NCBI GenBank assembly: GCA_016213735.1
Contig: JACQZU010000002.1
Span: 1 to 64,000 of the forward strand
From: Acidobacteriota bacterium
GTDB taxonomy: Bacteria; Acidobacteriota; Holophagae; Holophagales; Holophagaceae
Length of the DNA stretch: 64,000 nucleotides
Direction: 5' to 3'
Every line of letters starts with the position of its first letter. Position 1 is the first letter of the stretch. Below the pieces are notes generated by a model. That model did no database searches. It was not told the DNA's origin and saw nothing but the letters and a program-made list of their open reading frames with translations. Both the position numbers and the translations under genes were made by a program. Shown piece after piece: positions 43,523 through 52,826 of the stretch.

Positions 43523-43836
43523 GGGCGAGAGAGACCCAAGTTTCGTCAAATTCAAACTGGAGAGCAAGGTCTCAACGTCCGGGACGGAACCCACGGAAAC
43601 CCCCGTCACCTCACGATCCGAGGGCCACGCTACCCTTGATCGACCGCCTTCCCCTCGATCCCAAGGCTCCGCCTCGGCTGGGGTTGGAAAATCGAATCAT
43701 CCACCCTCGGAAAGACCCTCGATCGAGGAACAGCCGACCCCCCTCCACGGGCCAGGATCCTGCCGCCCCTGGGTCGATGGATTCTGAGTCCCGGGAGCCG
43801 GAGCGCCCCGAAGCTTCCTCGCGCCCCATGGCTGCC
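43523..43836. other. Intergenic stretch between the kinase gene and prfC
   Basis: Nothing codes convincingly here. Several short frames exist but none has a ribosome site or a recognisable product. The stretch must hold the promoter of the kinase gene and the 3' end signals of prfC, but I see no clear -35/-10 pair or terminator hairpin. Confidence 0.5.
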
Positions 43837-45405
43837 CTAGCGTGGCGGGTGGAGGGAAAACACGATCCCGGGATTCTTCTCGGCGGTGGTCCGCCGCTGC
43901 CAGTCGTTCTCGAAGAGCACGGCGGGATTTCCCTCGCCGTCCTCCACCAGTTCCCCCCAGTAGGTGCTGGCGGCCGGCCATCCCCCCTCGATCCACCGCG
44001 CCATGACGAAGTTCCTGGGCTCGAGCAGCACGGCGCAGGCGTATTCCTCCTTGAGCCGGTGGGCCAGCACCTCGAACTGCAGGCGGCCCACGGCCCCCAG
44101 GATGGGCAGGGGAGCGCCCCCCTTGGGCCAGAAGACCTGGACCACCCCCTCCTCCGCGATCTGCTGGAGGCCCTTGAGGAAGCCCTTCCGGGCGCCGGGG
44201 TCCGCCAGGCGCACCGAGGCGAACTGCTCAGGGCTGAAGCGGGGGACGGCGTGGAATTCCAGGGGGCCGGCGGCGCTGAGCACGTCGCCGATGCGGAAGA
44301 GGCCCGGATTGATGAGGCCCAGCACGTCCCCGGGGTAGGCCTCGTCCACGATGGCCCGCTCCCGGCCGAAGAACATGTGGGGGTAGTTGAGCTTGATGGA
44401 CTTCTTCTCGCGCACGTGCAGGGCGTCCATGCCCCGCTCGAAGCGACCGCTCACCACCCTCGCGAAGGCCACCCGGTCGCGGTGCGCCTTGTTCATGTTG
44501 GCCTGCACCTTGAAGACGAAGGCCGTGAAGGGCCGCTCGGGGTCCACCTCGCCCCCAGCGGCGAGGGGGCGGGCCCCCGGTGGCGGTGCCAGATCCAGGA
44601 ACTCGTCCAGGAACTCGGCGACCCCGAAATTGTTCACCGCCGAACCGAAGAACATCGGGCTCTGCTCCCCTCGGAGGAAGGCCTCCCGATCGAAGGCGGG
44701 CAGCACGTGCTCCATCAAGTCCAGATCATCCCTGAGCTGTTTCAGCTCCTGGGCCCCGAGGAGGGCGGCCACCTCGGGGTCGTCCAGCCCGCCCTGCCCC
44801 GCCACCCGGGCCTTGCGCCCCGCCCGAGCCTTCTCGAAAACCTGGATCTGTCCCGTGGCGCGGACGAACACGCCTTTGAAGTCGGGTCCCGAACCGATGG
44901 GCCATGTCATGGGCACGGCGTGGAGGCCGAAGAGCTCCTCCACCTCGTCGATGAGTTCGACGGGGTCTCGCCCAGGACGGTCCAGTTTGTTGACGAAAGT
45001 GAAGATCGGGAGCTTCCGTTCGCTGGCCACGCGGAAGAGCTTCTTGGTCTGCTCCTCCACGCCCTTGGCGCAGTCCAGGAGCATCACCACGCTGTCCGCC
45101 GCGGTGAGGGCCCGGTAGGTGTCCTCGCTGAAATCCTGGTGCCCCGGCGTGTCCAGGAGGTTGATGGCGAAGCCACGGTAGTCGAACTGCATGGCCGCCG
45201 AGGTGACGCTGATGCCCCGCTCCTGCTCGATGCTCATCCAGTCCGAGTGGGCAGCCCCTCCCCCCTCCCGGCCCTTCACGGAACCCGCCCGGTCGATCGC
45301 CCCGCCGTAGAGGAGGAGCTTCTCCGTGAGGGTGGTCTTCCCTGCGTCGGGGTGGCTGATGATGGCGAACGTCCGCCGCCGTTGGATTTCCTGCAGAAGG
45401 GACAT
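43837..45405 (-). CDS. prfC: Peptide chain release factor 3
   Basis: The 522-residue translational GTPase recycles RF1/RF2 after termination. G1 is SHPDAGKTTLTE, G3 is DTPGHQDFSEDT and G4 is NKLDR. The QERGISVTSAAMQFDY switch region and the C-terminal GRLQFEVLAHRLKEEY are RF3 marks. The ATG at 45405 starts the conserved MSLLQEIQRRRTFAIISHP block. The gene is divergent from the RCC1 gene, with 196 bp between them. Confidence 0.97.
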   Translation of the reverse strand: MSLLQEIQRRRTFAIISHPDAGKTTLTEKLLLYGGAIDRAGSVKGREGGGAAHSDWMSIEQERGISVTSAAMQFDYRGFAINLLDTPGHQDFSEDTYRALTAADSVVMLLDCAKGVEEQTKKLFRVASERKLPIFTFVNKLDRPGRDPVELIDEVEELFGLHAVPMTWPIGSGPDFKGVFVRATGQIQVFEKARAGRKARVAGQGGLDDPEVAALLGAQELKQLRDDLDLMEHVLPAFDREAFLRGEQSPMFFGSAVNNFGVAEFLDEFLDLAPPPGARPLAAGGEVDPERPFTAFVFKVQANMNKAHRDRVAFARVVSGRFERGMDALHVREKKSIKLNYPHMFFGRERAIVDEAYPGDVLGLINPGLFRIGDVLSAAGPLEFHAVPRFSPEQFASVRLADPGARKGFLKGLQQIAEEGVVQVFWPKGGAPLPILGAVGRLQFEVLAHRLKEEYACAVLLEPRNFVMARWIEGGWPAASTYWGELVEDGEGNPAVLFENDWQRRTTAEKNPGIVFSLHPPR

Positions 45406-45601
45406 GGCGGTTCCCGAATCATCCAGTCTATCGGCTTCGGAAGGTGCCACCCAGCGGGGACTTCATGGGCCCGACCTTCAGGGGCGGTGGGGATTCAGGA
45501 TTCCTGGATCGTTTTTTCGTATTCCCTTTTACCTGCTCCCCTTCTACGCTCGGCGGAACCACCCTCTGCCGGTGCATCCGGCTTGTCCCTCAGGAGCCGC
45601 C

Positions 45602-48529
45602 GTGCGAGCCCTCCAGGCCATCCTCCGGACCCTCCCCGCCAGCCTCCTGCTCCTGGCCAACCTCGTGTGCGGGGGAGGAGGGGGCGGGGCCGCCCCCGCA
45701 CCCGATCCCCAGATCGCCTCCTTCACCGCGGCCAAGAGCCCCATCACCTCCGGGACCTCGACCACCCTCACCGCCGTGTTCTCGAACGGGACGGGGTCGG
45801 TGGACCAGGGGATCGGCGCCGTGCAGAGCGGGGTCGCCGTCAGCACAGGCAACCTGGCCGCGGACCGGACTTTCACCCTCACGGTGACGAATGCCGGCAA
45901 GAGCGCCACCGCCACCGTGCAGGTTCGGACCCTGGCCTCTCCCCAGATCGCCGCCTTCACGGCCAACCCCGCGGCCATTGATCCCGGAGCCAGCACCACG
46001 CTCTCCTGGACCGTCACGGGGGCCGCCACCGTCACGCTGGACCAGGGGATCGGGGATGTGACGGGGACCCCCTCCCGAAGCGTCTCGCCGGCCACCACCA
46101 CCACCTACACCCTCACCGCCACCAACGCGGCCGGAGGCAGCGTGAGCGCCACCGCCACCGTCCAGGTGGTCCCCCCCCCGCTGATCTCGGCGTTCACGGC
46201 CAGCAGCCGGCGCTTCGGGTTCTTCCAGGGAACCACCCTGAACGCCACTTTCGCCAATGGCACCGGGGTGCTTCAGCCGGGCAACCTCCCCGTGACCAGC
46301 GGGGTGCCCCTCACCCTGACGCGCCTGGGCGCCCAACGCCTGGTGCTGACCGTCACCAATTCCCTGGGACGCTCGGTGCGGGCCGTCCTCGGGGTCAGTC
46401 CCGCGCCGCCCCTGTCGGCGGGGGCCATGAACAGCCTGATGGTGAAGGCCGACGGCACGGTGTGGGCCGCGGGCTACAACGGCAGCGGCCAGCTGGGGGA
46501 CGGGACGAGGGTGAACCGGGCCACCCCGGTCCAGGTTCCTGGCCTCACCCAGTGCGTCGCCGCCGCGGCCGGGGGGGCCCATGGACTGGCCTTGCGGCAG
46601 GACGGCACGGTCTGGGCCTGGGGGAGCAACTTCGCGGGCCAGCTCGGCGACGGCAGCACGACCGACCGCCTGGTGCCCGTTCCGGTGGCGGGGTTGACCA
46701 ACGCCGTGGCCATCGCCGCCGGCGGGAGCCACAGCCTCGCCGTGACCCAGGACGGTTCTCTCTGGGTGTGGGGGTACAACGTCTACGGACAGCTGGGAGA
46801 CGGCGGCACCGCGAACCGCACCCAGCCTTTCCGCCTGGTCAGCCTCGAAGACGTCCTGGCCGTGGCTGCGGGGTACGGCCACACCTTCGTCCTCAAGGGC
46901 GACGGCAGTGTCTGGGCCTTCGGATGGAACGGCCAGGGTTGCCTGGGAGACGGCAGCATCACCAGCCGGAGCACTCCCGTTCCCACCTCCGGGCTGTCGT
47001 CAGGCGTGGTGGCCGTGGGCGCGGGGCAATATTCAGGCTACGCCCTGAAGGCGGACGGCAGCGTGGCGGCCTGGGGCTACAACTTCGAGGGGGAGCTCGG
47101 GGACGGGAGCACCAGCCAGCGGAACACCCCGGTGGCGGTGTCATCCCTGACGGAAGTCTGCATGCTGGGAGGCTCGGGGCAAGGGAGCTACCACATGCTG
47201 GCCGCCACCATGAACGGAGGGGTCTACGCCTGGGGGCGGAACAACTACGCCCAGCTCGGAGATGGAACCACCACGGATCGGACCGTGCCCACCCTCCTTC
47301 CAGGGGGCCTCACCCACCCGGCGGTCCTTTCCCAAGGGGGCTACCACAGTCTGGCCCTGTCCCCGGACGGGACGGTGTCCGCCTGGGGCTGGAACGGGTT
47401 CGGCCAGCTGGGCATGGGCGTCAACCCCTGGCGCACCTTTCCCGCGGCTTCCATCGACCTCGGGGGCCAGACCTCCAGGCCCTTCGCGGGCAGCAGCGCA
47501 TCCCACGCCTTCGCGCTTCTCTTCGACCGCACCCTCCGTGCCTGGGGTTCCAACAGTGCGGGCCAGCTCGGGGACGGCACCCTTCTGGACCGAAGCTCCC
47601 CCCAGATCGTGCCGGGGTTGAACAACGTCGCCGCCGCCGGCGGCGGCGCGGCCCACAGCGTGGCCCTCAAATTGGACGGGACCGTCCACACCTGGGGGTG
47701 GAACGGCTCGGGGCAGCTGGGAGACAACGGCACCACCGACCGCCCCAGTCCCGCCCAGGTGCTTGGACTGACCGGAGTCACCGCGGTGTCGGCGGGCTAC
47801 TACTCCACCTACGCCCTGAGGAGCGACGGAACGGTCTGGGCTTGGGGAGGAAACCAGTTCGGGCAGCTGGGGGACGGTTCCACCACCCAGCGGAACACCC
47901 CGGTGCAGGTCCAGGGCCTCTCCGGGATCACCGCCATCTCCGCAGGCGGATTGCACGTCCTGGCGCGGAAAAACGACGGCACTTTGTGGGCCTGGGGAGC
48001 CAATGGCCAAGGGCAGCTGGGGGACGGGTCCACCACCGACCGGAGCCTGGCGGTCCGCTGCGGAACCCTCACGGGAGTCACGCTGCCCGTCGCCGGGTTG
48101 TACTCGAGCTACGCCCTGAACGCCAGCGGCCAGGTGTACGCCTGGGGCCACAACGCCTATGGACAGATCGGGGACGGCACCACCGCTCACCGAAGCTTTC
48201 CCTTCCTGGTCCCCACTCCGCCCGGCGTCATCGCCCTCAGCGCGGGTGGGTATTTCGCCCTGGCGGTGGACTCCGCCCGGGCGGTCTGGTCCTGGGGCCT
48301 GAATTCCAGCGGCCAGCTGGGGGACGGCTCCAATGCCCAGCGGGTGGCCCCCGTGCCCGGAGTGGTCACCAGCGGAACCCAATACCTGGAGGCCGGGGCC
48401 AACCACGCCCAGATCGTGCTCCTGGGGGGATCCATGTACACCTGGGGTTCCGACGGCTACGGCCAGCTGGCCACGGGCCGGGCCCTCTGGCAGGCCGTTC
48501 CCACCCCGCAAAGCGTCAAACTCTGGTAG
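45602..48529 (+). CDS. RCC1-repeat protein with Ig-like N-terminal region
   Basis: This 975-residue exported protein starts with a GTG, GGAG five bases upstream, and a hydrophobic leader followed by Cys23 and a Gly run, as in lipoproteins; the lipobox is not perfect. Two or three Ig/PKD-like modules follow (ASFTAAKSPITSGTSTTLTA and AAFTANPAAIDPGASTTLSW repeats, up to about residue 270). Then come 14 RCC1 repeats of about 50 residues, each with a WGxNxxGQLGDGT core, ending near the C-terminus. Fourteen blades would make two seven-bladed propellers. Its role is unknown; binding at the cell surface is inferred. Confidence 0.82.
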   Translation: MRALQAILRTLPASLLLLANLVCGGGGGGAAPAPDPQIASFTAAKSPITSGTSTTLTAVFSNGTGSVDQGIGAVQSGVAVSTGNLAADRTFTLTVTNAGKSATATVQVRTLASPQIAAFTANPAAIDPGASTTLSWTVTGAATVTLDQGIGDVTGTPSRSVSPATTTTYTLTATNAAGGSVSATATVQVVPPPLISAFTASSRRFGFFQGTTLNATFANGTGVLQPGNLPVTSGVPLTLTRLGAQRLVLTVTNSLGRSVRAVLGVSPAPPLSAGAMNSLMVKADGTVWAAGYNGSGQLGDGTRVNRATPVQVPGLTQCVAAAAGGAHGLALRQDGTVWAWGSNFAGQLGDGSTTDRLVPVPVAGLTNAVAIAAGGSHSLAVTQDGSLWVWGYNVYGQLGDGGTANRTQPFRLVSLEDVLAVAAGYGHTFVLKGDGSVWAFGWNGQGCLGDGSITSRSTPVPTSGLSSGVVAVGAGQYSGYALKADGSVAAWGYNFEGELGDGSTSQRNTPVAVSSLTEVCMLGGSGQGSYHMLAATMNGGVYAWGRNNYAQLGDGTTTDRTVPTLLPGGLTHPAVLSQGGYHSLALSPDGTVSAWGWNGFGQLGMGVNPWRTFPAASIDLGGQTSRPFAGSSASHAFALLFDRTLRAWGSNSAGQLGDGTLLDRSSPQIVPGLNNVAAAGGGAAHSVALKLDGTVHTWGWNGSGQLGDNGTTDRPSPAQVLGLTGVTAVSAGYYSTYALRSDGTVWAWGGNQFGQLGDGSTTQRNTPVQVQGLSGITAISAGGLHVLARKNDGTLWAWGANGQGQLGDGSTTDRSLAVRCGTLTGVTLPVAGLYSSYALNASGQVYAWGHNAYGQIGDGTTAHRSFPFLVPTPPGVIALSAGGYFALAVDSARAVWSWGLNSSGQLGDGSNAQRVAPVPGVVTSGTQYLEAGANHAQIVLLGGSMYTWGSDGYGQLATGRALWQAVPTPQSVKLW

Positions 48530-48646
48530 GACAGCTCCCCCGGCGGACCGGGACCCCGGGAACCTCTCGTGGGCTTCGCGGACGAGAGGCTATCATTGAA
48601 AAAAACCCGCACACCCCGATCCTGAGACCCCACCTCCGGCTTCCGC

Positions 48647-50458
48647 ATGCCCAAGATGCCCAGACCCCGAACCCTCCTTCTGGCAGGACTGGGGCTGGCG
48701 GCCATGGCCGGGGGCCTGGCCTTCCACTACGGGATCTCCCGGCAGGTGCGGTCCGTCCTGGGGGAGGACTCCGCACGGCGAAGCCAGCTTCAGTTCGTGG
48801 ATCTTGCGGACCCGCCCGGGGCGGTCGACTTCTGGGGGAGTGGTGAGGTTGAAGCCGTGTGCGCCACGCCGTCCTCCCTCCTCACGGCCGGCGGGTTCGG
48901 GGTGATGGACGACGGTGGGAGCATCTCGAAGGCCCTCCCGGGCTTGAAGGTCCCCGTGCTCTCCCAGTGGCGCGGCCACCCCGTGGCCGGGTTGGCCTCC
49001 GGGGGTCTCTTCCTGCGCCGCGGGGGGCGTTGGCAGGAGGCCCGGAGTTCCTTCTCCCCCCTGCAGGTTCGCGCCCTTCTGGAGGGCCCGGGGGGCGAGC
49101 TGTGGGTCGGGGCCAGGCAGGGATTGTTCCTCGCCCCCTGGGCTTCGGACCTTCTGGAACAAATGGATGCCGCCCCCGTGCGGACCCTGGCCCTGGCCGG
49201 GGACGGCTCCCTTCTGGCGGGGGGAGAACAGGGGTTGAAGCGCTTCCAGGGAAGGCGCCCCTCCCTCCTTGAAACACCCGATCCCTGGATCGACTGGGTC
49301 GGGGTCCAGGGCCTGGACCTGTGGGCCCTGACCCCCCTGGGCCTGCTCCACGGGTCCCTGGGGGGCACCCTTCAGCCCGTCCCTGGGGGGCAGGAGGTCC
49401 GTGCCGCCGTCCAGGCCGGGAACCAGGTGTTCGCCGTGGCCTCCGGACGCCTTCTGCGCTTCGAACCTTCCGGCCGCGCCGCCGAGGAAGCCCTGCCGGA
49501 CACGCCCCGCCGGGTGTTCGCGAGCGGCGGCGTGCTCTTCGCGGATGCCCGGGCAGGACTCTATCGGAAGGGCCCGGGGGGGTGGGCGCTGCTCCGGCCC
49601 AGGCCGCAGGGGTTTCCCCAGGGTTCCAGCCATGTGAACGCCCTCGCGGAGTGGCGGGGCCGGGTGGCGGTGGGACTCTTCGACGGAGGGGTCCTGCTGG
49701 GGGAGGCCTCGGGCGAAGGCATGGCCTGGAAGCCCCTCTCCGACAACTCCTTGTGGGGGATCAACGCGCTGATGCCGGTGGAGGGAGTCCTGTACCTCGC
49801 CGGCCTCCGCGGCGCCGCGCGCTACGACGGCCGCAGGCTGACCCCCCTGGCCCCCGGTTCGGCCTACGCCCTGGCCCGGGGCCCCGGGGGAGTCGCCGTG
49901 GGTTACGGGCACGGAGTCCAGCTTCCGGACGGGAGACTCCTGTCGGCCTTCCACGGCCTTCCCGGGAACCAGGCCCTGGCCCTGGCCGCAGGAGAAGAGC
50001 TGGTGGTGGGCACCCCCTCGGGCCTGGGCGCGATCGTGGATTCCAAGGTGTCGTGGCGGGTCACCGCCGGTGACGGGCGGCTTCCCAACCCCTGGGTGAC
50101 CTCCCTGGCGCAGGCCAAGGAGGGGCTCTATGTGGGCACCTACGGCGGCGGCGTGGCCCTCCGCCGGCCGGAACCCGATCACCGCCCCGGGCCCGGCAGC
50201 TTCCACCCTTTCCCCGAAACGGCGGGGTTGAAGGTGAACCCGGGCTGCCTGGCCCAAGTGGACGGCAGGCTCTACCTGGGCACAGACGGGCGGGGCTTGT
50301 TCCGGCTCAGCGAGGACCGAACGCACTTCGCCCCCCTCCTCGTGGCGCTGCCATCCAGGCGGGTGACGGCGCTGCTGCAGCTCGGTTCCTTCCTCCTCGT
50401 GGGGACCGATGAAGGCATCGCAAGGTTTCCGCTCTCCCTGCTGCGCGAAGGGTCCTGA
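48647..50458 (+). CDS. Secreted or membrane-anchored beta-propeller protein
   Basis: This 603-residue protein has an N-terminal membrane anchor (about residues 8-27). The rest has recurring strand patterns such as GGELWVGARQGLFLA, GRVAVGLFDGGVLLG, GVLYLAGLRGAARYDGRRL and GRLYLGTDGRGLFRL, typical of the propeller repeats seen in two-component regulator sensors (Reg_prop). No kinase is attached. It ends one base before the VIT/VWA gene and starts the tightly spaced cluster. ATG at 48656 is also possible as a start. Confidence 0.72.
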   Translation: MPKMPRPRTLLLAGLGLAAMAGGLAFHYGISRQVRSVLGEDSARRSQLQFVDLADPPGAVDFWGSGEVEAVCATPSSLLTAGGFGVMDDGGSISKALPGLKVPVLSQWRGHPVAGLASGGLFLRRGGRWQEARSSFSPLQVRALLEGPGGELWVGARQGLFLAPWASDLLEQMDAAPVRTLALAGDGSLLAGGEQGLKRFQGRRPSLLETPDPWIDWVGVQGLDLWALTPLGLLHGSLGGTLQPVPGGQEVRAAVQAGNQVFAVASGRLLRFEPSGRAAEEALPDTPRRVFASGGVLFADARAGLYRKGPGGWALLRPRPQGFPQGSSHVNALAEWRGRVAVGLFDGGVLLGEASGEGMAWKPLSDNSLWGINALMPVEGVLYLAGLRGAARYDGRRLTPLAPGSAYALARGPGGVAVGYGHGVQLPDGRLLSAFHGLPGNQALALAAGEELVVGTPSGLGAIVDSKVSWRVTAGDGRLPNPWVTSLAQAKEGLYVGTYGGGVALRRPEPDHRPGPGSFHPFPETAGLKVNPGCLAQVDGRLYLGTDGRGLFRLSEDRTHFAPLLVALPSRRVTALLQLGSFLLVGTDEGIARFPLSLLREGS

Positions 50459-50459
50459 C

Positions 50460-52826
50460 ATGCGCCTATTCCAGAGATCGACACTCCCCTGGGCCGCCCT
50501 GTCCGCGATCCTGGTGCTGCCCCTGGGCGCCCAATCCGGGCTGCTGGTCCCCACCAGCACGGGCCGGCCCGACCCCGCGGTGCTGTCGCTCCGGGAAATG
50601 GCGGTGGAGCTCGGGATCGCCCGGGGCTACGCCAGGGTCCAGGTTCGGCAGGTGTTCGAGAATCACACCTCCTCGGTCCAGGAAGGCACCTACCGATTCG
50701 CCCTCCCCCCCTCCGCCGCCGTGGGCGACTTTGCGGTCTGGGACGGCCTGATGCGGATACCCGGCGTCATCCTGGAGAAACAGCGGGCCAGGGCCATCTA
50801 CCAGGAACTGACCCGCCAGCGCATCGATCCGGGCCTGCTCCAGCAAGGCGAGGAGGAAGGCGGGGCCCCCGGGGAGGCTGCGCCCTCCTCCCGCCCCAGC
50901 GGAGCGGCCCTGTTCTCGGTGACGGTGGCTCCGATCCCGCCCATGGCCACCAAGCGGCTCGAGCTTCAGTTCCACCAGGAGGTCCCCCTGATCGGAGGGA
51001 CCGGCGAATTCCGACTGGTGCTGCGCCCACCGGACGGCGAAGCACCGGTCGCCGGGACCTTCCAGGTCCGGATCCAGCTCGACGACGCGCGTTTCGAGGC
51101 TGTCCCCACGGGGCTTCCTCTCACTCCTTCGGGCACAGGCGCGACCTTCACCGGCAGCAAGGTCCGCCTGGACCGGGACCTGGTCTTCCGGATCAAGCCG
51201 AAGGATGGCGCTCCGCTGCGGCTCTCCGCCTTCAGGAACCCGGAGGGCAGGCTCCCCGACGGCCTGGCCCTGGCGCCCTGGGAACGGCCCACCGAGATCC
51301 CGCCGGAAAAGGACGGGTACTTCCTGCTGGAGGCCATGCCCCCCCCGGCCCAGGCCCCCCGGAATGCCGGGAGCCCCTCGACGGCGGCGCGCCCCACCCC
51401 GGGCCAGGCCCTGGCCATCCTGTTCGACACCTCCCTCGGCCACCGGTGGGGGGGGTTGGAGGCCGCCTACGGTCAACTGGTGAGGATGCTCGGGAGCCTG
51501 CGTCCCGAGGACCGCTTCGTCCTGATTCCCTTCGACCGCCGTCCTGCAGGAGGGACCAAGCTCCAACCGGCCACCCCGATGGCCATCGAGTCGGAACTGG
51601 CCACCCTGCGCAACCGAAGCCTCGGCCCCGGGGCCGATGTCCCCAAGGCGCTGGCCGCCGCGCGCCAGTTGCTCGGAGGCCAGGGGCGGATCCTGCTGCT
51701 CACGTCCGGCCAGGGGCTCGCCTCCTCGAAGGCCCTGAAGGAGTCCGCCGGTCCCCTGGCGCTCTTCACCTTCATCACCACCGGCCAGGCCCACGAGGCC
51801 TTCCAGTCGGCTTCCGCCATGGTGCTCACCTCCACCTCCACCGAGATCGAGACGGACCTCTTCTTCCAGCGGCTCCTGGCGCCTGGAAGCCCGGAGTCGA
51901 AGGCCGCCAGGAAATCCGCCGGGGACGCCCCTTTCACGGTGACCGGCGGCAACCCCAGGCTGCGACACATCTATCCTGTGATGCTGCACCCCATGGAGCC
52001 CGGCGCCCTGTCCGGGTGGGTGGGACGCTACGAAACGCCCCTCGCGGAGGCCCGATTCGAATGGCCCTCGCCCCTGTTCCCCGGCGGCCGCGCGACCCTC
52101 CAGGCCTCCCTGCCGGAGAAGGCTCTCGAGGCCCGGGATCTGCCGAGGCGATGGGCCCGGGCCCGGGTGGACGACCTTCTCGCGCGCATCGAGTCGGAAG
52201 GGGAGAGACGCGAGTGGGTGGACGAGATCATCCTTCTCTCCAAACGCTACAAGTTCGTGACGCCCTACACCGCCTTCCTGGCTGCGCCCCGATCGCTGCT
52301 CCGGCCCCGCCGGATCCAGCCCGGCGACCCCGTCCTGAGGGTGGAGTGCGATCCGGGGACCTCCTCGGCCACCGCGCTCTTCCCCTTCGGCCTGAAGCTC
52401 GACCTGGCCCGCCGGCATGGCACCAACGTCTGGGAGGGCCGCTTCCTGGTGCCCGAAGGATTCCCGGACGGCCGGTACCCGGTCCGGATCCTTCTCCGCG
52501 CCCGGGGCGGGGCCACGGTCACCGAGACCAAGCATTTCATCCTCGACGGGCAGGCCCCCGTGATCCATCCGGAGCTGCCGGGTTCCGCCCGTGCGGGCGA
52601 ACTGCTTCGGGTGCAGGTGCGGACCGACGCCGACGTGGTGCTGCTCACCGCGAGAATCGGCGATGCGCCCCCCGTGCCCCTGCGCTGGGACCCTGAGTCG
52701 AAGCGCTCGGTGGGCCTCCTGCGCATCCCCGAGCGCCTGACCGGCACCCAGGAGCTGCTGTTCGAGGCGGTGGACGGAGCCAAGAACCACGGCTTCGGCC
52801 GGGCCCTGCTGGAGGTGCGGCCATGA
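50460..52826 (+). CDS. VIT and von Willebrand A domain protein
   Basis: This 788-residue protein has a signal peptide (WAALSAILVLPLGAQ), then a VIT domain (about 25-200; VRQVFENHTSSVQEGTYRFALP, RARAIYQELTRQRIDPGLL). A VWA-like domain begins near 315 (ALAILFDTSLGHRWGG, a degenerate MIDAS where DxSxS reads DTSLG). The C-terminal Ig-like strands recall macroglobulin-type folds. The combination is that of inter-alpha-trypsin-inhibitor heavy chains and their bacterial relatives. It starts one base after the propeller gene and overlaps the giant gene (ATGA). Confidence 0.82.
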   Translation: MRLFQRSTLPWAALSAILVLPLGAQSGLLVPTSTGRPDPAVLSLREMAVELGIARGYARVQVRQVFENHTSSVQEGTYRFALPPSAAVGDFAVWDGLMRIPGVILEKQRARAIYQELTRQRIDPGLLQQGEEEGGAPGEAAPSSRPSGAALFSVTVAPIPPMATKRLELQFHQEVPLIGGTGEFRLVLRPPDGEAPVAGTFQVRIQLDDARFEAVPTGLPLTPSGTGATFTGSKVRLDRDLVFRIKPKDGAPLRLSAFRNPEGRLPDGLALAPWERPTEIPPEKDGYFLLEAMPPPAQAPRNAGSPSTAARPTPGQALAILFDTSLGHRWGGLEAAYGQLVRMLGSLRPEDRFVLIPFDRRPAGGTKLQPATPMAIESELATLRNRSLGPGADVPKALAAARQLLGGQGRILLLTSGQGLASSKALKESAGPLALFTFITTGQAHEAFQSASAMVLTSTSTEIETDLFFQRLLAPGSPESKAARKSAGDAPFTVTGGNPRLRHIYPVMLHPMEPGALSGWVGRYETPLAEARFEWPSPLFPGGRATLQASLPEKALEARDLPRRWARARVDDLLARIESEGERREWVDEIILLSKRYKFVTPYTAFLAAPRSLLRPRRIQPGDPVLRVECDPGTSSATALFPFGLKLDLARRHGTNVWEGRFLVPEGFPDGRYPVRILLRARGGATVTETKHFILDGQAPVIHPELPGSARAGELLRVQVRTDADVVLLTARIGDAPPVPLRWDPESKRSVGLLRIPERLTGTQELLFEAVDGAKNHGFGRALLEVRP

